From Pseudomonadota bacterium (GTDB lineage: Bacteria; Pseudomonadota; Gammaproteobacteria; Burkholderiales; Rhodocyclaceae), in contig JAKOZI010000315.1 in the NCBI GenBank assembly GCA_029780075.1, forward strand, positions 1 through 64,000: a stretch of 64,000 nucleotides of DNA, written 5' to 3'. The notes below the pieces were generated by a model that saw nothing but the letters and a program-made list of their open reading frames with translations, had not been told where the DNA came from and searched no databases. Made by a program: the position numbers and the translations under genes. Shown piece by piece: positions 40,759-49,705 of the stretch; positions within the stretch are counted from its first letter, which is position 1; every line of letters starts with the position of its first letter.

Positions 40759-42165
40759 TCAACCGCCGCGCCGCGCCGGGCTACGGAACAGCGCCGGCGC
40801 CGGCAACGGCGCGCCGGTGTCCGGCCTGGAACGCTGCGGCGGCGGACTGCTGCGCGGCGGGGTAGACGCCGGCGTGCTTGGTCGCGCCAAAGTTGCCACG
40901 CTCGGGTTACGAACCAGACCATCCTTAGCGTGGCCAACACTGTGCCGGTTATGGTCACGACCGCCGCGGCCCGTGGGTTGTGTCGCCGCCGCGGCCAGCA
41001 CCTGCGGCGGCGGCGCCTGGCCAGGCTCGAATCCCTCGACCACTTGGCGTTCGATACGGCGGGTAAGCAGCTTCTCGATGTCGGCCAGCAAGGAGTTCTC
41101 CTCCACTGCAACGAGGGAAATCGCCTCGCCGGCACTCCCCGCCCGTCCCGTGCGTCCGATCCGATGCACATAGTCCTCGGGAACGTGCGGCAGTTCAAAG
41201 TTGACGACGTGCGGCAACTCTTCAATGTCCAGACCACGTGCGGCAATGTCCGTCGCCACCAGCACGCGTACCGTGCCCGCCTTGAAGCCCGCCAATGCGC
41301 GAGTGCGCGCCGGCTGGCTCTTGTTGCCATGAATCGCCGTCGCCTCAATGCCTGCCTTGCACAGTTGCTCCGCGAGACGATTGGCACCGCTCTTCATGCG
41401 TGTGAACACCAGCACCTGGCGCCAGTCCCCCGCCGACACCAGGTGCGTCAGCAGTTCGCGCTTGCGCCAGCCGTCAACCGGGTGTACCCGCTGCACGACG
41501 AGTTCGGACTCGGCGTTGCGACGTGCGACCTCCACGTGCGCGGGGGCATGCAGCAGGCCATCGGCAAGCTTGCGAATCTCATTGGAAAAAGTCGCCGAGA
41601 ACAGCAGGTTCTGGCGCCGCGCCGGCAGCAGCGCGAGAATACGTCGGATATCACGGATGAAACCCATGTCGAGCATGCGGTCAGCTTCGTCAAGCACCAG
41701 GATCTCGACATACGCGAGGTTTGCTGTCTTCTGCTGCAAGTGATCAAGGAGCCGGCCGGGAGTGGCCACCAGGATGTCCGCCCCGCGCCGGAGAGCGTCG
41801 ATCTGTGGGTTGATGTTGACCCCACCATAGACCAGGGTTGATTTGAGCGGCAGATACTTCCCATAGGTACGCACACTTTCTTCGATCTGGGCCGCCAGTT
41901 CGCGTGTTGGCGTAAGGATCAGCGCCCGCACGCGGCGGGGGGAATGCGCCGCGGCAGTTCCCGATCCAGCTAGGCGCTGCAGCAACGGTAGTGCAAAGCC
42001 GGCGGTCTTGCCGGTACCGGTCTGAGCCCCGGCGAGGACATCACGTCCTTCGAGGATGACCGGAATGGCCTGTGCCTGTACGGGGGTTGGTTCGCTGTAG
42101 CCCTGTTCGGCAACGACGCGAATGAGGTCGGCCGACAGGCCGAGCATGGCAAACGATTGGGACAA
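40759..42165 (-). CDS. rhlE: DEAD-box RNA helicase, RhlE type
   Basis: An ATP-dependent RNA helicase of 468 residues. It has the Q motif ([14 protein letters not shown]), Walker A/motif [14 protein letters not shown], motif Ia [13 protein letters not shown] in [17 protein letters not shown] in [10 protein letters not shown], and motifs V/VI in [17 protein letters not shown] and [10 protein letters not shown]. The C-terminal tail of about 100 residues is rich in Pro, Ser and Arg with no fold visible, as in RhlE/RhlB relatives. It is likely involved in ribosome assembly or RNA decay and is paired with an RRM protein. Confidence 0.93.
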   Translation of the reverse strand: MSQSFAMLGLSADLIRVVAEQGYSEPTPVQAQAIPVILEGRDVLAGAQTGTGKTAGFALPLLQRLAGSGTAAAHSPRRVRALILTPTRELAAQIEESVRTYGKYLPLKSTLVYGGVNINPQIDALRRGADILVATPGRLLDHLQQKTANLAYVEILVLDEADRMLDMGFIRDIRRILALLPARRQNLLFSATFSNEIRKLADGLLHAPAHVEVARRNAESELVVQRVHPVDGWRKRELLTHLVSAGDWRQVLVFTRMKSGANRLAEQLCKAGIEATAIHGNKSQPARTRALAGFKAGTVRVLVATDIAARGLDIEELPHVVNFELPHVPEDYVHRIGRTGRAGSAGEAISLVAVEENSLLADIEKLLTRRIERQVVEGFEPGQAPPPQVLAAAATQPTGRGGRDHNRHSVGHAKDGLVRNPSVATLARPSTPASTPPRSSPPPQRSRPDTGAPLPAPALFRSPARRGG

Positions 42166-42603
42166 GAATACCTCCTGCGAACGAGCGGCTGTGGCACGAC
42201 GCCATCAGAGCCGGCTCGGGCGGATACGACGACTTTTGGGATTGGACGGTTCGGGGCGCAGTCAGGACACTGCCGGGGGTGAACAGTCGCGAAGGAAACA
42301 AACCGTTGGCCGGCCGACGCGCAAACTGCTTCCTGTTTGGACTATACACGGTTTCGGGATACAGGACAGGAATATCCTGCTACAGGTTCTGGTATGGCCT
42401 GGCGCCAGCCTGAGCCTGTCTGACCCCGCCGCGATCGCCAATTACCCGCAACGCGTCGATTCGTCGCAGCACCGGCCGGCCTGCGGCTGCTCACCACCAG
42501 GGATACTGGCCTGAATTAACTTCGATTTCTCTGGAATTCTGCAATTCTTCTTTCTATACTCCCAAGACAAGAAGAAATTTGATCTTTGCAAAGGAGACTT
42601 GCC
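42166..42603. promoter_or_regulatory. Intergenic region with a likely promoter for the hemerythrin gene
   Basis: The 438 bases between the helicase and hemerythrin genes are divergent upstream regions. On the plus strand, TGGAAT (42532-42537) and TATACT (42555-42560) lie 17 bases apart. A strong ribosome site AAAGGAG is found at about 42588-42594, nine bases before the ATG. I see no gene in the remaining part. Confidence 0.4.
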
Positions 42604-43059
42604 ATGAAGATCCATTTTTCCGGCTTGCTGCCGGAAGCGCTGCTGGTCGATTTGCCGGAAATCGACCAGCAGCATGAGGAAATATTTAGACGCATCGAGG
42701 CGCTCAAGACGACTTGTTTCGCAGAATATTTCATCCCCATCGACGATTTGACCGATCTCCTCGATTATTTCGCTCTCCATTTCGCGACGGAAGAACGGAT
42801 CGCCGCTGCGGCGGAACTTGACTTCACCGATCACCTCAGTATCCACGAGGACACCCTTCGCCTGCTGCGCAAGGCATTGCGCGACGTCATCAGCGGCGAA
42901 CATGACGCGCATTCGTTCCTGCGCTATGCCGAATACTGGTTTGAGCGCCATATCAGCGAGGACGACCGCCTGTTTGTCGACACCCTGCAGGCCGGCATCC
43001 GCAGTCAGTCCGGCGCGCACCGGCAGCCTGCCAGTGCCTGCTTTGCGGCGCAAGCCTGA
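42604..43059 (+). CDS. Bacteriohemerythrin
   Basis: A single-domain hemerythrin of 151 residues that binds O2 at a di-iron site. The ligand pattern of the family is visible: His in DQQHEEIFRRI, His and Glu in FALHFATEERIAA, paired His in FTDHLSIHEDTLRLL, and His/Asp in FERHISEDDRLF. The N-terminal His of the usual H-x-x-x-D start is not obvious; the first residues are MKIHFSGLLPEALLVD. It may store or sense O2 in a microaerobic cell. ATG at 42604 is chosen from the AAGGAG site before it. Confidence 0.85.
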   Translation: MKIHFSGLLPEALLVDLPEIDQQHEEIFRRIEALKTTCFAEYFIPIDDLTDLLDYFALHFATEERIAAAAELDFTDHLSIHEDTLRLLRKALRDVISGEHDAHSFLRYAEYWFERHISEDDRLFVDTLQAGIRSQSGAHRQPASACFAAQA

Positions 43060-43182
43060 TTTGACGATACCTGGCAAGAATCGGCGGTACGGTCAGACGT
43101 CTGTTTAGCGGTACGGCATTCTGTGGCCTGACGATCAGCCTCCAGCAGGAGGTCGATCTGGTGGACCGTCCCCGCTCGTCGG

Positions 43183-43692
43183 CTACTTCGTTGACGGAAC
43201 AGCCAGTCTGTCGAGATAGGCCAGGTGACTTGCCAGACTCAACGCATTCGGCCGCAGAGCTTTGACGGTCGCTACGGCAGCCTCATTCGAGCAACCGCGT
43301 TCGACGAGAATTTGCGCGGCCATCAAGCCGGTACGGCCTGAGCCGCCCTTGCAGTGGATGGCAACCCTTTTCCCCGTATCGAGCAAGTGATGCACGGCGT
43401 GGCGCTGTGCCTGCCAGGTAGTGGCGAAATCGTCATCGGGAGCGCGCTCGTCTTCGATTGGCAGATGAAACCATTGCAAACCCCGCTGCGCACAAAGCTC
43501 AGCGAGGTCGCTGACAGCATTGCTCGCCAATTCAGCGTCGGGCATCAGGGTGATCAGCGCGTCCGCACCGCTTGCCTGAAGTTGTTCGAGCGCCACAGCC
43601 GCGTCAACGCCCTTGGTCCCTGGACAGGGGGTCAGGATCAGACCTGCTCCTTCCTGGTTCAATGCCAATAGGTCAGAGGGGTGACTATTCAT
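43183..43692 (-). CDS. Dual-specificity-type protein phosphatase
   Basis: A cysteine phosphatase of 169 residues. The P-loop is VAIHCKGGSGRTGLMAAQIL (CX5R: CKGGSGR), with an upstream general-acid region LPIEDERAPDDDFATTWQ. The ending resembles the CDKN3-like/DSP group. It should dephosphorylate a Ser/Thr/Tyr-phosphorylated protein, or possibly a small molecule. It sits just downstream of the class III PHA synthase gene, separated by a strong hairpin. ATG at 43692 is used because the long ORF-track frame is antiparallel shadow text upstream of it. Confidence 0.8.
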   Translation of the reverse strand: MNSHPSDLLALNQEGAGLILTPCPGTKGVDAAVALEQLQASGADALITLMPDAELASNAVSDLAELCAQRGLQWFHLPIEDERAPDDDFATTWQAQRHAVHHLLDTGKRVAIHCKGGSGRTGLMAAQILVERGCSNEAAVATVKALRPNALSLASHLAYLDRLAVPSTK

Positions 43693-43732
43693 CGCATTGG
43701 CTGCCTTTAACGGGTGGTACAGCGTGTCCGCG

Positions 43733-43760
43733 AAACTCGCGTCCAGGCGGACGCGAGTTT
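43733..43760 (-). terminator. Strong hairpin after the class III phaC gene
   Basis: AAACTCGCGTCC and GGACGCGAGTTT form a perfect 12-bp stem with loop AGGC. It lies just after the phaC stop on the minus strand. The T-run is short (GAGTTTCGCG), so it may stop RNA polymerase only partly or protect the 3' end. Confidence 0.65.
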
Positions 43761-43769
43761 CTACAGCAG

Positions 43770-44876
43770 TCAGGCGCCGCGTTCGCGCATCCAGTTGCCA
43801 ACCGTCGGAGCCAGAACCTTTTGCGCCAGACCACCGGTGTAGATACCAATGTGCCCGGTGGCAATCGCAAACTCGGTGTAGTCCTTGCTGCCGACATGTT
43901 TGCCAAGGGCAACCGTGCATGGCGGCGGCACGATGTGGTCCTTTTCGGCAAAGATGTTGAGAATCGGAATGGTCAGTTCCTTCAGGTCGACCTTGCGGCC
44001 GCCAACTTCGAGGGTCCCCTTGACGAGTTTGTTCCCTTTCAGAAAGTCGCGAATGAACTCCTTGAACATCTGACCAACGGCATCGGGACCGCCAAACAAC
44101 CACTTCTCCATACGCAGGAAATTCTGCAGCGCCGCCCGATCGTCGAGAATATCGATTACATCGGCATACTTGCCGTAGTTCAGAATAAACGGCGAAGCCA
44201 TCATGAACGACTCGTTGAGTACGGTAGCCGGCACGTTGCCATGCACGGCGACCATCTTTTCGACATCGGCGTCGGCACCCATGGTGAACATCAAGCCTTC
44301 ATGCGGCTTGTGGTTCGCCTTGTAGGCGTCGAAATCGATCGGCGAAACGGTCAGGACAAGGTGGCTGATCTTGTCGGGATTGAGTGTTGCGTAGGTGGTC
44401 GACATGGCGCCACCCTGGCAGATACCAAACAGGGCGATCTTGTCGACACCCTGCTGTTTGCGGATGAAATCCACGGTATCGTCAAGGTAACCATTGAGGT
44501 AGTCGTCCATGTTCCGGTACTTGTCCACCTGGCGTGGATAGCCCCAGTCGTTGAGGAAGACGTCGATGCCCTGGTTCAACAGGTTACGGACCAGCGAACG
44601 GTCCGGTTGCAGGTCGGCCACCTCGTAACCATTGATCAACGGCGGTACGATGAGCAACGGCGTCTTCATGATTTTCGAAGGCTCGACCAATGCATGGTAG
44701 TGGTAGACCTTGATCCCGTCCTGTTCAAAAATCACATCTTTCGGCGTGCTGCCAATGTCGATATCGTCGTCGGTCAGGTTGGTGAGATTGTTGATGCCCT
44801 TGGCAAGCTTCGCGTTGAGCGCTGCGGTTTCAGCCGCGATGTCGGCGGGAAGAATCTGAATTGGAAAAGAAAACAT
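43770..44876 (-). CDS. phaC: Class III PHA synthase catalytic subunit
   Basis: A PHA synthase of 368 residues, matching class III PhaC by size and by the adjacent phaE. It polymerises (R)-3-hydroxyacyl-CoA on granule surfaces. The lipase-like box is ALFGICQGGAMSTTYA with the nucleophile Cys. The Asp is in FAEKDHIVPPPCTV and the His in IATGHIGIYTGG. The early stretch LIVPPLINGYEVADLQPDRS is typical. ATG at 44876 follows AGGAGG at good spacing; the ORF-track start is a GTG three codons earlier. phaE precedes it by 65 bases. Confidence 0.93.
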   Translation of the reverse strand: MFSFPIQILPADIAAETAALNAKLAKGINNLTNLTDDDIDIGSTPKDVIFEQDGIKVYHYHALVEPSKIMKTPLLIVPPLINGYEVADLQPDRSLVRNLLNQGIDVFLNDWGYPRQVDKYRNMDDYLNGYLDDTVDFIRKQQGVDKIALFGICQGGAMSTTYATLNPDKISHLVLTVSPIDFDAYKANHKPHEGLMFTMGADADVEKMVAVHGNVPATVLNESFMMASPFILNYGKYADVIDILDDRAALQNFLRMEKWLFGGPDAVGQMFKEFIRDFLKGNKLVKGTLEVGGRKVDLKELTIPILNIFAEKDHIVPPPCTVALGKHVGSKDYTEFAIATGHIGIYTGGLAQKVLAPTVGNWMRERGA

Positions 44877-44941
44877 GGGTAGCACCCTCCTAAAGGTCTA
44901 TTAGCTTATCAGCCGGATCAGCAAGGTTGAGGCTTCTCGGC

Positions 44942-46012
44942 TCATTCGCTCTTGGCACGCGCTGGCCCGGCCTTGCGAGGCACGCCTCCGCTTTTCGTAG
45001 ATGCGGTCGAATGCAGTTCCTGCCGGAGCGCCCGGACCTCTTTCTTTAGTTCGTGGATGACTTGATAGGTCTCGTCCAGTTCACTGCGCGTGGGCATATC
45101 CAGGCCACGGAAGATGTCCTCCACGACAGAGCGCTGGGCGAGCTTGAATTGCTGCTGAGCCTTGGTGAACGCGTTCTGCTTGTCGAGGAACTCTTGCGTA
45201 TTGAACGTGACCAACAGCGACTTGTCGGCCGTGCGATACCAGAGACCCATCAGTTGACGCACCGCGGTGATCTTTTCCCCCTTGGCCGCGACCTTCCCAA
45301 GCTCTTCGACGGTCGCCTCGACAGCCTTGGCCAGCGCCTCGGCAAAAGCCGTGTGAAACGACAGGCTGTTCTTGCGAAGATCGACGACTGCATCGACCAG
45401 GCGCAACAACTTCGCGTTCTTTTCACGCGACGCACCGAAGAGCGGAATTTCTCCGATGCCTGCGAGTGCACTGGCATCGCCTTCCATCGACAGCAGGCGA
45501 TTGAGCCCAGCGGTACCGCCCAGCATCGCTTCGCCGACGTGACCGGACGAAGCCGCCTGCATCAGGAACGACAGCCAGGGGCCCATGGCTTCGGGCAAGT
45601 CCTTGCTCAGCGTGCCGCTGAGACTGCCAAGGTGCGAACCCAAACCAAAACTGCGCTCGAGCATGGCCGTTGACTCCTTGGCCCACTGCTCCGCAAAACC
45701 CTTGAGGTCGGGACGCCAGTCCTTGTTTGCCTCCAGATTCGGCGCCACGATTTTCATCGATTTGAAGAAGAAATCCATGACGCGGTTCATCGCACCCTGA
45801 CTGCTGGTCATGCGGTCCATCAGCATGCGCGCAGCGTCGTTGGTTCCCTGGGTAGCGGCTTCAACGCCTTTTTTTGCTGCTTCAATGGGGCTTTCCTTGC
45901 CGCCTGGGAGATTCTGCAGCAACGCGGACCAATCGCCCCACATGCGCTTCTGCGAATCGGCCCAAGCGTTGACGATGCCGCCCAGTTGCTCATTCGGATT
46001 TTTGTTTTCCAC
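44942..46012 (-). CDS. phaE: Class III PHA synthase subunit PhaE
   Basis: A protein of 356 residues with the PhaE build: mostly helical, opening with NEQLGGIVNAWADSQKRMWG and SALLQNLPGGKES, a core with FKSMKIVAPNLEANKDWRPD and RQLMGLWYRTADKSLLVTFN, and a C-terminal coiled coil (ELKKEVRALRQELH). PhaE is not catalytic but is required for PhaC activity in class III. The start is a GTG (46010-46012) with AGGAGA before it. A basic tail (SGGVPRKAGPARAKSE) ends the chain. Confidence 0.9.
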   Translation of the reverse strand: MENKNPNEQLGGIVNAWADSQKRMWGDWSALLQNLPGGKESPIEAAKKGVEAATQGTNDAARMLMDRMTSSQGAMNRVMDFFFKSMKIVAPNLEANKDWRPDLKGFAEQWAKESTAMLERSFGLGSHLGSLSGTLSKDLPEAMGPWLSFLMQAASSGHVGEAMLGGTAGLNRLLSMEGDASALAGIGEIPLFGASREKNAKLLRLVDAVVDLRKNSLSFHTAFAEALAKAVEATVEELGKVAAKGEKITAVRQLMGLWYRTADKSLLVTFNTQEFLDKQNAFTKAQQQFKLAQRSVVEDIFRGLDMPTRSELDETYQVIHELKKEVRALRQELHSTASTKSGGVPRKAGPARAKSE

Positions 46013-46042
46013 TCCTGTGATCTCCTTTCAGTGTGTCGGACA

Positions 46043-46125
46043 CGCCTACCGCCACGGTAGGCGGATGCCCTGCGGTAGACTGAGTGCACTCTTCAATCAA
46101 ACTGCGGCCGTCTGTCGACGGCCGC
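46043..46125 (-). terminator. Two hairpins between the hydratase and phaE genes
   Basis: GCGGCCGTC and GACGGCCGC (46104-46125) form a 9-bp stem with a 4-base loop just after the hydratase stop, followed on the minus strand by AGTTTGATTG. A second perfect 9-bp stem, CGCCTACCG/CGGTAGGCG with loop CCA, lies at 46043-46063, upstream of phaE. The first is terminator-like; the second could be in the phaE leader. They suggest that phaE is partly independent of the upstream genes. Confidence 0.55.
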
Positions 46126-46157
46126 GATCATGCAGCTTTTCTGGCTTCCGACGGGTG

Positions 46158-46580
46158 TCAGGCCAGGGCCACCACTGCATCTGCCTTGTGCTTTGCCTCG
46201 CCCTGCTCGTTAGCGCAGGTCAACTCGAGACGCACACATTTCTCCCCGCCTTGCTCCAGCTTTTCGACCACCTTGCCGGTACACACCAGACGCTCGCCAA
46301 CGTGCGTAATCGCCGTGAAGCGCACGCCAAAACTGCGGATCGCTTCCTGCGGCACCCACTGCGTCAGTACGCGCCCGAGGTAGGCCATACCCAGCATGCC
46401 GTGAGCAAAGACGTCGTCAATCCCTTTCGAGCGAACGTAGTCCTGGTCCAGGTGCAGGGGATGGTGGTCGCCGGAGCCCGTAGCATACAGGGCGAGAGTC
46501 AGACGCGATACCGGGTCCGTGGTCAACGACGGAATCTCGTCGCCCACGCTGAGCGCAGCAAAATTCGGTAGTGTCATCAT
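46158..46580 (-). CDS. MaoC-type (R)-hydratase, catalytic half
   Basis: A hot-dog-fold protein of 140 residues. The hydratase-2 catalytic pair is present in ATGSGDHHPLHLDQDYVRS (Asp and His of the D-x4-H motif). FAHGMLGMAYLGRVLTQW and FTAITHVGERLVCTGKV are typical of MaoC/PaaZ-C and (R)-specific enoyl-CoA hydratases. It could turn trans-2-enoyl-CoA into (R)-3-hydroxyacyl-CoA for PHA. The gene begins seven bases after the stop of a related gene whose catalytic residues are lost, so the two may form one heteromeric enzyme. Confidence 0.85.
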   Translation of the reverse strand: MMTLPNFAALSVGDEIPSLTTDPVSRLTLALYATGSGDHHPLHLDQDYVRSKGIDDVFAHGMLGMAYLGRVLTQWVPQEAIRSFGVRFTAITHVGERLVCTGKVVEKLEQGGEKCVRLELTCANEQGEAKHKADAVVALA

Positions 46581-46587
46581 CTTTCCC

Positions 46588-47028
46588 CTATGCCCGAATG
46601 ACCATCACGGAGTGCACATCGCACACCAGTTCGCCCTGCCGGCTGACTTTCACATCCTTGACGACAAACTGCAACGCACCGTTCTTCTTGTCGTAGATGT
46701 CGGTCACCTGTCCATCGAAGTCCAGCGTGTCTCCGGAATAGACGGGTTTGTGATAGGTAAAGGATTGCTCACCGTGCAGCATCTTCCCAAGATCGCAGCC
46801 CATAGTTTCGAGATAATCGAAGGGATGCTCCTTGTCCATGTCCATACAGAAGAAAAAGGTCGGCGGTGCCAGCACGCCGGGCAGCCCTGCCTTTTGCGCT
46901 GCCGCCTCGTCAAAGTAGATGGGATTGGTTTCTCCCGTCGCCTTGGCGAACCACTTCAATTGCCACGCCGTCAAATGTACGGAATGTGGCGGCACCTTCA
47001 TGCCAATGTGCTTCTTGTCAATCAACAT
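46588..47028 (-). CDS. MaoC-like N-terminal-type hot-dog protein, non-catalytic partner
   Basis: A protein of 146 residues with the FAS1-like/MaoC N-terminal dehydratase domain (KVPPHSVHLTAWQLKWFAKA, LAPPTFFFCMDMD, FTYHKPVYSGDTLDFDGQVT). At the position of the catalytic D-x4-H pair it reads ATGETNPIYFD, so both key residues appear lost. In such paired genes the degenerate half usually shapes the substrate channel. ATG at 47028 is chosen over the ORF-track start 45 codons upstream, which lies in the phaA-side intergenic DNA. Confidence 0.8.
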   Translation of the reverse strand: MLIDKKHIGMKVPPHSVHLTAWQLKWFAKATGETNPIYFDEAAAQKAGLPGVLAPPTFFFCMDMDKEHPFDYLETMGCDLGKMLHGEQSFTYHKPVYSGDTLDFDGQVTDIYDKKNGALQFVVKDVKVSRQGELVCDVHSVMVIRA

Positions 47029-47086
47029 CCGATTCACTCCTCGTCCGCTCCGGAGACCGGGGCGGACATGCCCGTTAGCGACTTGA

Positions 47087-48268
47087 TCAGAGAACTTCGA
47101 TGGCAATCGCCGTCGCCTCGCCACCACCGGCACAGAGGCCGGCGATGCCGCGCTTGAGGCCACGCGCCTTGAGTGCGTAGAGCAGCGTCACCAGAATCCG
47201 CGACCCCGTCGCGCCGATCGGATGCCCGAGCGCGCAAGCACCGCCATTGACGTTGACCTTGTCGTGCGGCAGATCGAGGTCGCGCATCGAAGCCATCGTC
47301 ACCGCCGCAAAGGCCTCATTGATTTCCCAAAGGTCAACGTCCTTCGCTTCCCAACCGACCTTTTTCAACAGCTTCTGGAAGGCAAATACCGGCGCTGTCG
47401 TAAACCAGGCAGGATCATGGGCAAAAGTAGCATGCCCGACAATCCGCGCCAACGGCGCCAGACCAGCGGTCTTCGCGTCGGATTCGCGCATCAGAACAAA
47501 GGCTGCGGCGCCATCCGAAATCGACGAGGAATTCGCGGGCGTCACCGCACCATCCTTCTTGAAAGCCGGCTTGAGTTTGGCGATCTTCGACACGTCGCAC
47601 TTCATCGGCGTCTCGTCGAGTGAAATCACTTCCGCCCCCCTGCGGGTGGTCACCGTAACCGGCGCGATCTCGGCGCTGAAAACCCCGGCGGTGACTGCGC
47701 TTTGCGCACGCGTCACCGACTCGACGGCAAAGGCATCCATTTCCTCGCGCGAAAAGCTGTACTTGTCCACGCACAGTTCCGCGAAAGCACCCATCAGCTT
47801 GCCTTGCTCGTAGGCATCCTCAAGGCCATCCAGAAACATGTGATCGAATACCTGTCCGTTGCCAAGCCGATAGCCCGCACGTGCGTTGGTCAATACGTAC
47901 GGGGCATTGGTCATCGACTCCATACCCCCGGCAACAGCGATATTGATCGTACCGGCCAGCAATTCGTCATGCGCGATCATCACCGTTTTCTGCGCAGAAC
48001 TACACATCTTGGTCAAGGTGGTGCACGGCACCGACTTCGGCAAACCGGCCCCCAACACCGCCTGGCGCGCGGGCGCCTGGCGCACACCAGCCATGAGACA
48101 GCAACCCATCAACGCTTCATCGACATCGTCGCCATTGACGCCCGCCTGTTCGACCGCGGCCTTGATGGCGACGCTGGCCAGTTGCGGGGCCGTCAAGCCC
48201 GCAAACTGCCCCTGAAAGGCACCCACTGGCGTGCGCTTGGCGCCCACTATTACCACTGATTCACTCAT
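47087..48268 (-). CDS. phaA: Acetyl-CoA C-acetyltransferase (biosynthetic thiolase)
   Basis: A thiolase of 393 residues that condenses acetyl-CoA units to acetoacetyl-CoA, or runs the reverse reaction. The nucleophilic Cys is in LTKMCSSAQKTVMIAHDELL, the His in NGGACALGHPIGATGSRI and the second Cys in AGLCAGGGEATAIAIEVL. The start ATG at 48268 (MSESVVIVGAKRTPVG) has AAGGAGTGTC before it. It sits in the PHA cluster, so PhaA is a reasonable name; a beta-oxidation role is not excluded. Confidence 0.88.
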   Translation of the reverse strand: MSESVVIVGAKRTPVGAFQGQFAGLTAPQLASVAIKAAVEQAGVNGDDVDEALMGCCLMAGVRQAPARQAVLGAGLPKSVPCTTLTKMCSSAQKTVMIAHDELLAGTINIAVAGGMESMTNAPYVLTNARAGYRLGNGQVFDHMFLDGLEDAYEQGKLMGAFAELCVDKYSFSREEMDAFAVESVTRAQSAVTAGVFSAEIAPVTVTTRRGAEVISLDETPMKCDVSKIAKLKPAFKKDGAVTPANSSSISDGAAAFVLMRESDAKTAGLAPLARIVGHATFAHDPAWFTTAPVFAFQKLLKKVGWEAKDVDLWEINEAFAAVTMASMRDLDLPHDKVNVNGGACALGHPIGATGSRILVTLLYALKARGLKRGIAGLCAGGGEATAIAIEVL

Positions 48269-48326
48269 AAGACACTCCTTGATTGCAACGGAAACTGCCA
48301 GATTGAAGTCTGCTGCGGTCCGCTGG

Positions 48327-49094
48327 TTACTTCGGCGCCATCCGGATCGAGCCGTCAAGACGAATCACTTCGCCGTTCAGATAGCCGTTCTCGCAGATGT
48401 GCCGGACCAGTGCTGCGTATTCGGCGGGCTTGCCCAGCCGCGACGGGAACGGCACCATCTTGCCCAGCGAATCCTGCGCGGCTTGCGGCAGGCCCTTGAG
48501 CATCGGCGTCTCGAAAATACCCGGAGCAATCGTCGCAACGCGAATTCCATGCGCAGCAAGTTCACGTGCGACAGGCAGCGTCAGACCAATGACCCCGGCC
48601 TTGGAGGAAGCATAGGCAGCCTGGCCAATCTGACCATCGTAGCCGGCAACCGAAGCCGTGTTGACAATCACGCCGCGCTCGCCGCCCTCGTTCGGCTCGT
48701 TCTTGCTCATGGCCTCGGCGGCCAGGCGAATCATGTTGAAGGTGCCCACCAGATTGATGCTGACCACGCGCGCGAAGGTCGCCAGATCATGCGGGCCATC
48801 GCGGCCAAGCACCTTCTTGGGTGGTGCGACACCGGCGCAGTTGACCAGTCCGTGCAGTGCGCCGAACTCGTTCACTGCCATTTCGATGGCGGCGCGTGCA
48901 CTCGCCTCATCGGTCACGTCGGTCTTCGCGAAGCGGGCATTGGGCCCCAGTTGCGCCGCCTGTGCCTCACCGGCACCAGCGTCGACATCCACAATGACCA
49001 CTTTCGCACCGGCGTTGACCAGGCTGCTCGCCGTTTCCGCTCCGAGTCCGGACCCTGCTCCGGTTACCACAAACACACTGCCATTGATTTGCAT
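48327..49094 (-). CDS. HSD10-like short-chain 3-hydroxyacyl-CoA dehydrogenase
   Basis: An SDR enzyme of 255 residues. The nucleotide motif is [30 protein letters not shown] has an Asp after strand 2, pointing to NAD(H). The catalytic Ser-Tyr-Lys is in [40 protein letters not shown] is typical of type II 3-hydroxyacyl-CoA dehydrogenase (HSD17B10-like). This is not a classical NADPH-dependent PhaB. It may oxidise (S)-3-hydroxyacyl-CoA or act in branched-chain catabolism. ATG at 49094 is chosen over one four codons earlier. It precedes phaA by 58 bases. Confidence 0.85.
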   Translation of the reverse strand: MQINGSVFVVTGAGSGLGAETASSLVNAGAKVVIVDVDAGAGEAQAAQLGPNARFAKTDVTDEASARAAIEMAVNEFGALHGLVNCAGVAPPKKVLGRDGPHDLATFARVVSINLVGTFNMIRLAAEAMSKNEPNEGGERGVIVNTASVAGYDGQIGQAAYASSKAGVIGLTLPVARELAAHGIRVATIAPGIFETPMLKGLPQAAQDSLGKMVPFPSRLGKPAEYAALVRHICENGYLNGEVIRLDGSIRMAPK

Positions 49095-49705
49095 TTTTAC
49101 CCCCAAAAAAATATCGCGACATCACACAATGCCGCGCTACTGGCCTGTACCGACGGCGCTCATTGAGAACACTGATCGTCACAGAAAAACCCGACTCTCT
49201 TGGCGATACGAGACTCCCTGGAAGCGCGCGTGTCGGTACCAAGGAATGCCACCCCGCAACAGACCTCATCGAGTAACCTCAGCCCGGCAAGCACCATCGC
49301 GCTTCGCGCTTGCAGACTTGCCTCGGACCGGCGGCGAGCAATCCCGCCATTGTCGAGCGCAGACGACTGCCGAGTCAAGCACCGAGCGCCGGCACGCCAC
49401 TTGCAGCAACGCCGGCACGATGCCAAGTGTCGTCACAGGAGCCTGGAGGAGCATTCAGCCAGCCAAGGGGGGGGCTACTTGCTGATCTGGCAGCCTGCCG
49501 GCACGCTGTTCCCGCCTGGCGGGTCTGCGGCGAAAATGACTCTGCTGGCCGGGCGGCGAATATTTTGGCTACAGGTATACCTTCGTTGTTACTCAATGTT
49601 GACCTGGATCAGGCCGTGCTCCGCGGTATCCTTTAGCATCCCAATTGCTTGGGTGCGTTGCCGCCCCGGGCTGAAGGTTGTTTCAGCAGTCAACGGAGAA
49701 TACTC
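49095..49705. other. Intergenic region, divergent promoters, no supported gene
   Basis: About 610 bases separate the SDR gene (minus) from the class I-type phaC gene (plus). Small ORFs in both directions have no recognisable features. One minus-strand ORF (49160-49426) has several Cys but no ribosome site. A run of eight or nine G lies near 49470. CAACGGAGAATACTC before the phaC ATG is its ribosome site. Confidence 0.5.

Noticed and set aside
48327-49094. phaB (acetoacetyl-CoA reductase) for the SDR gene
   Set aside because: The Asp after strand 2 points to NAD(H), and [17 protein letters not shown] is typical of the HSD10-like group, not PhaB.
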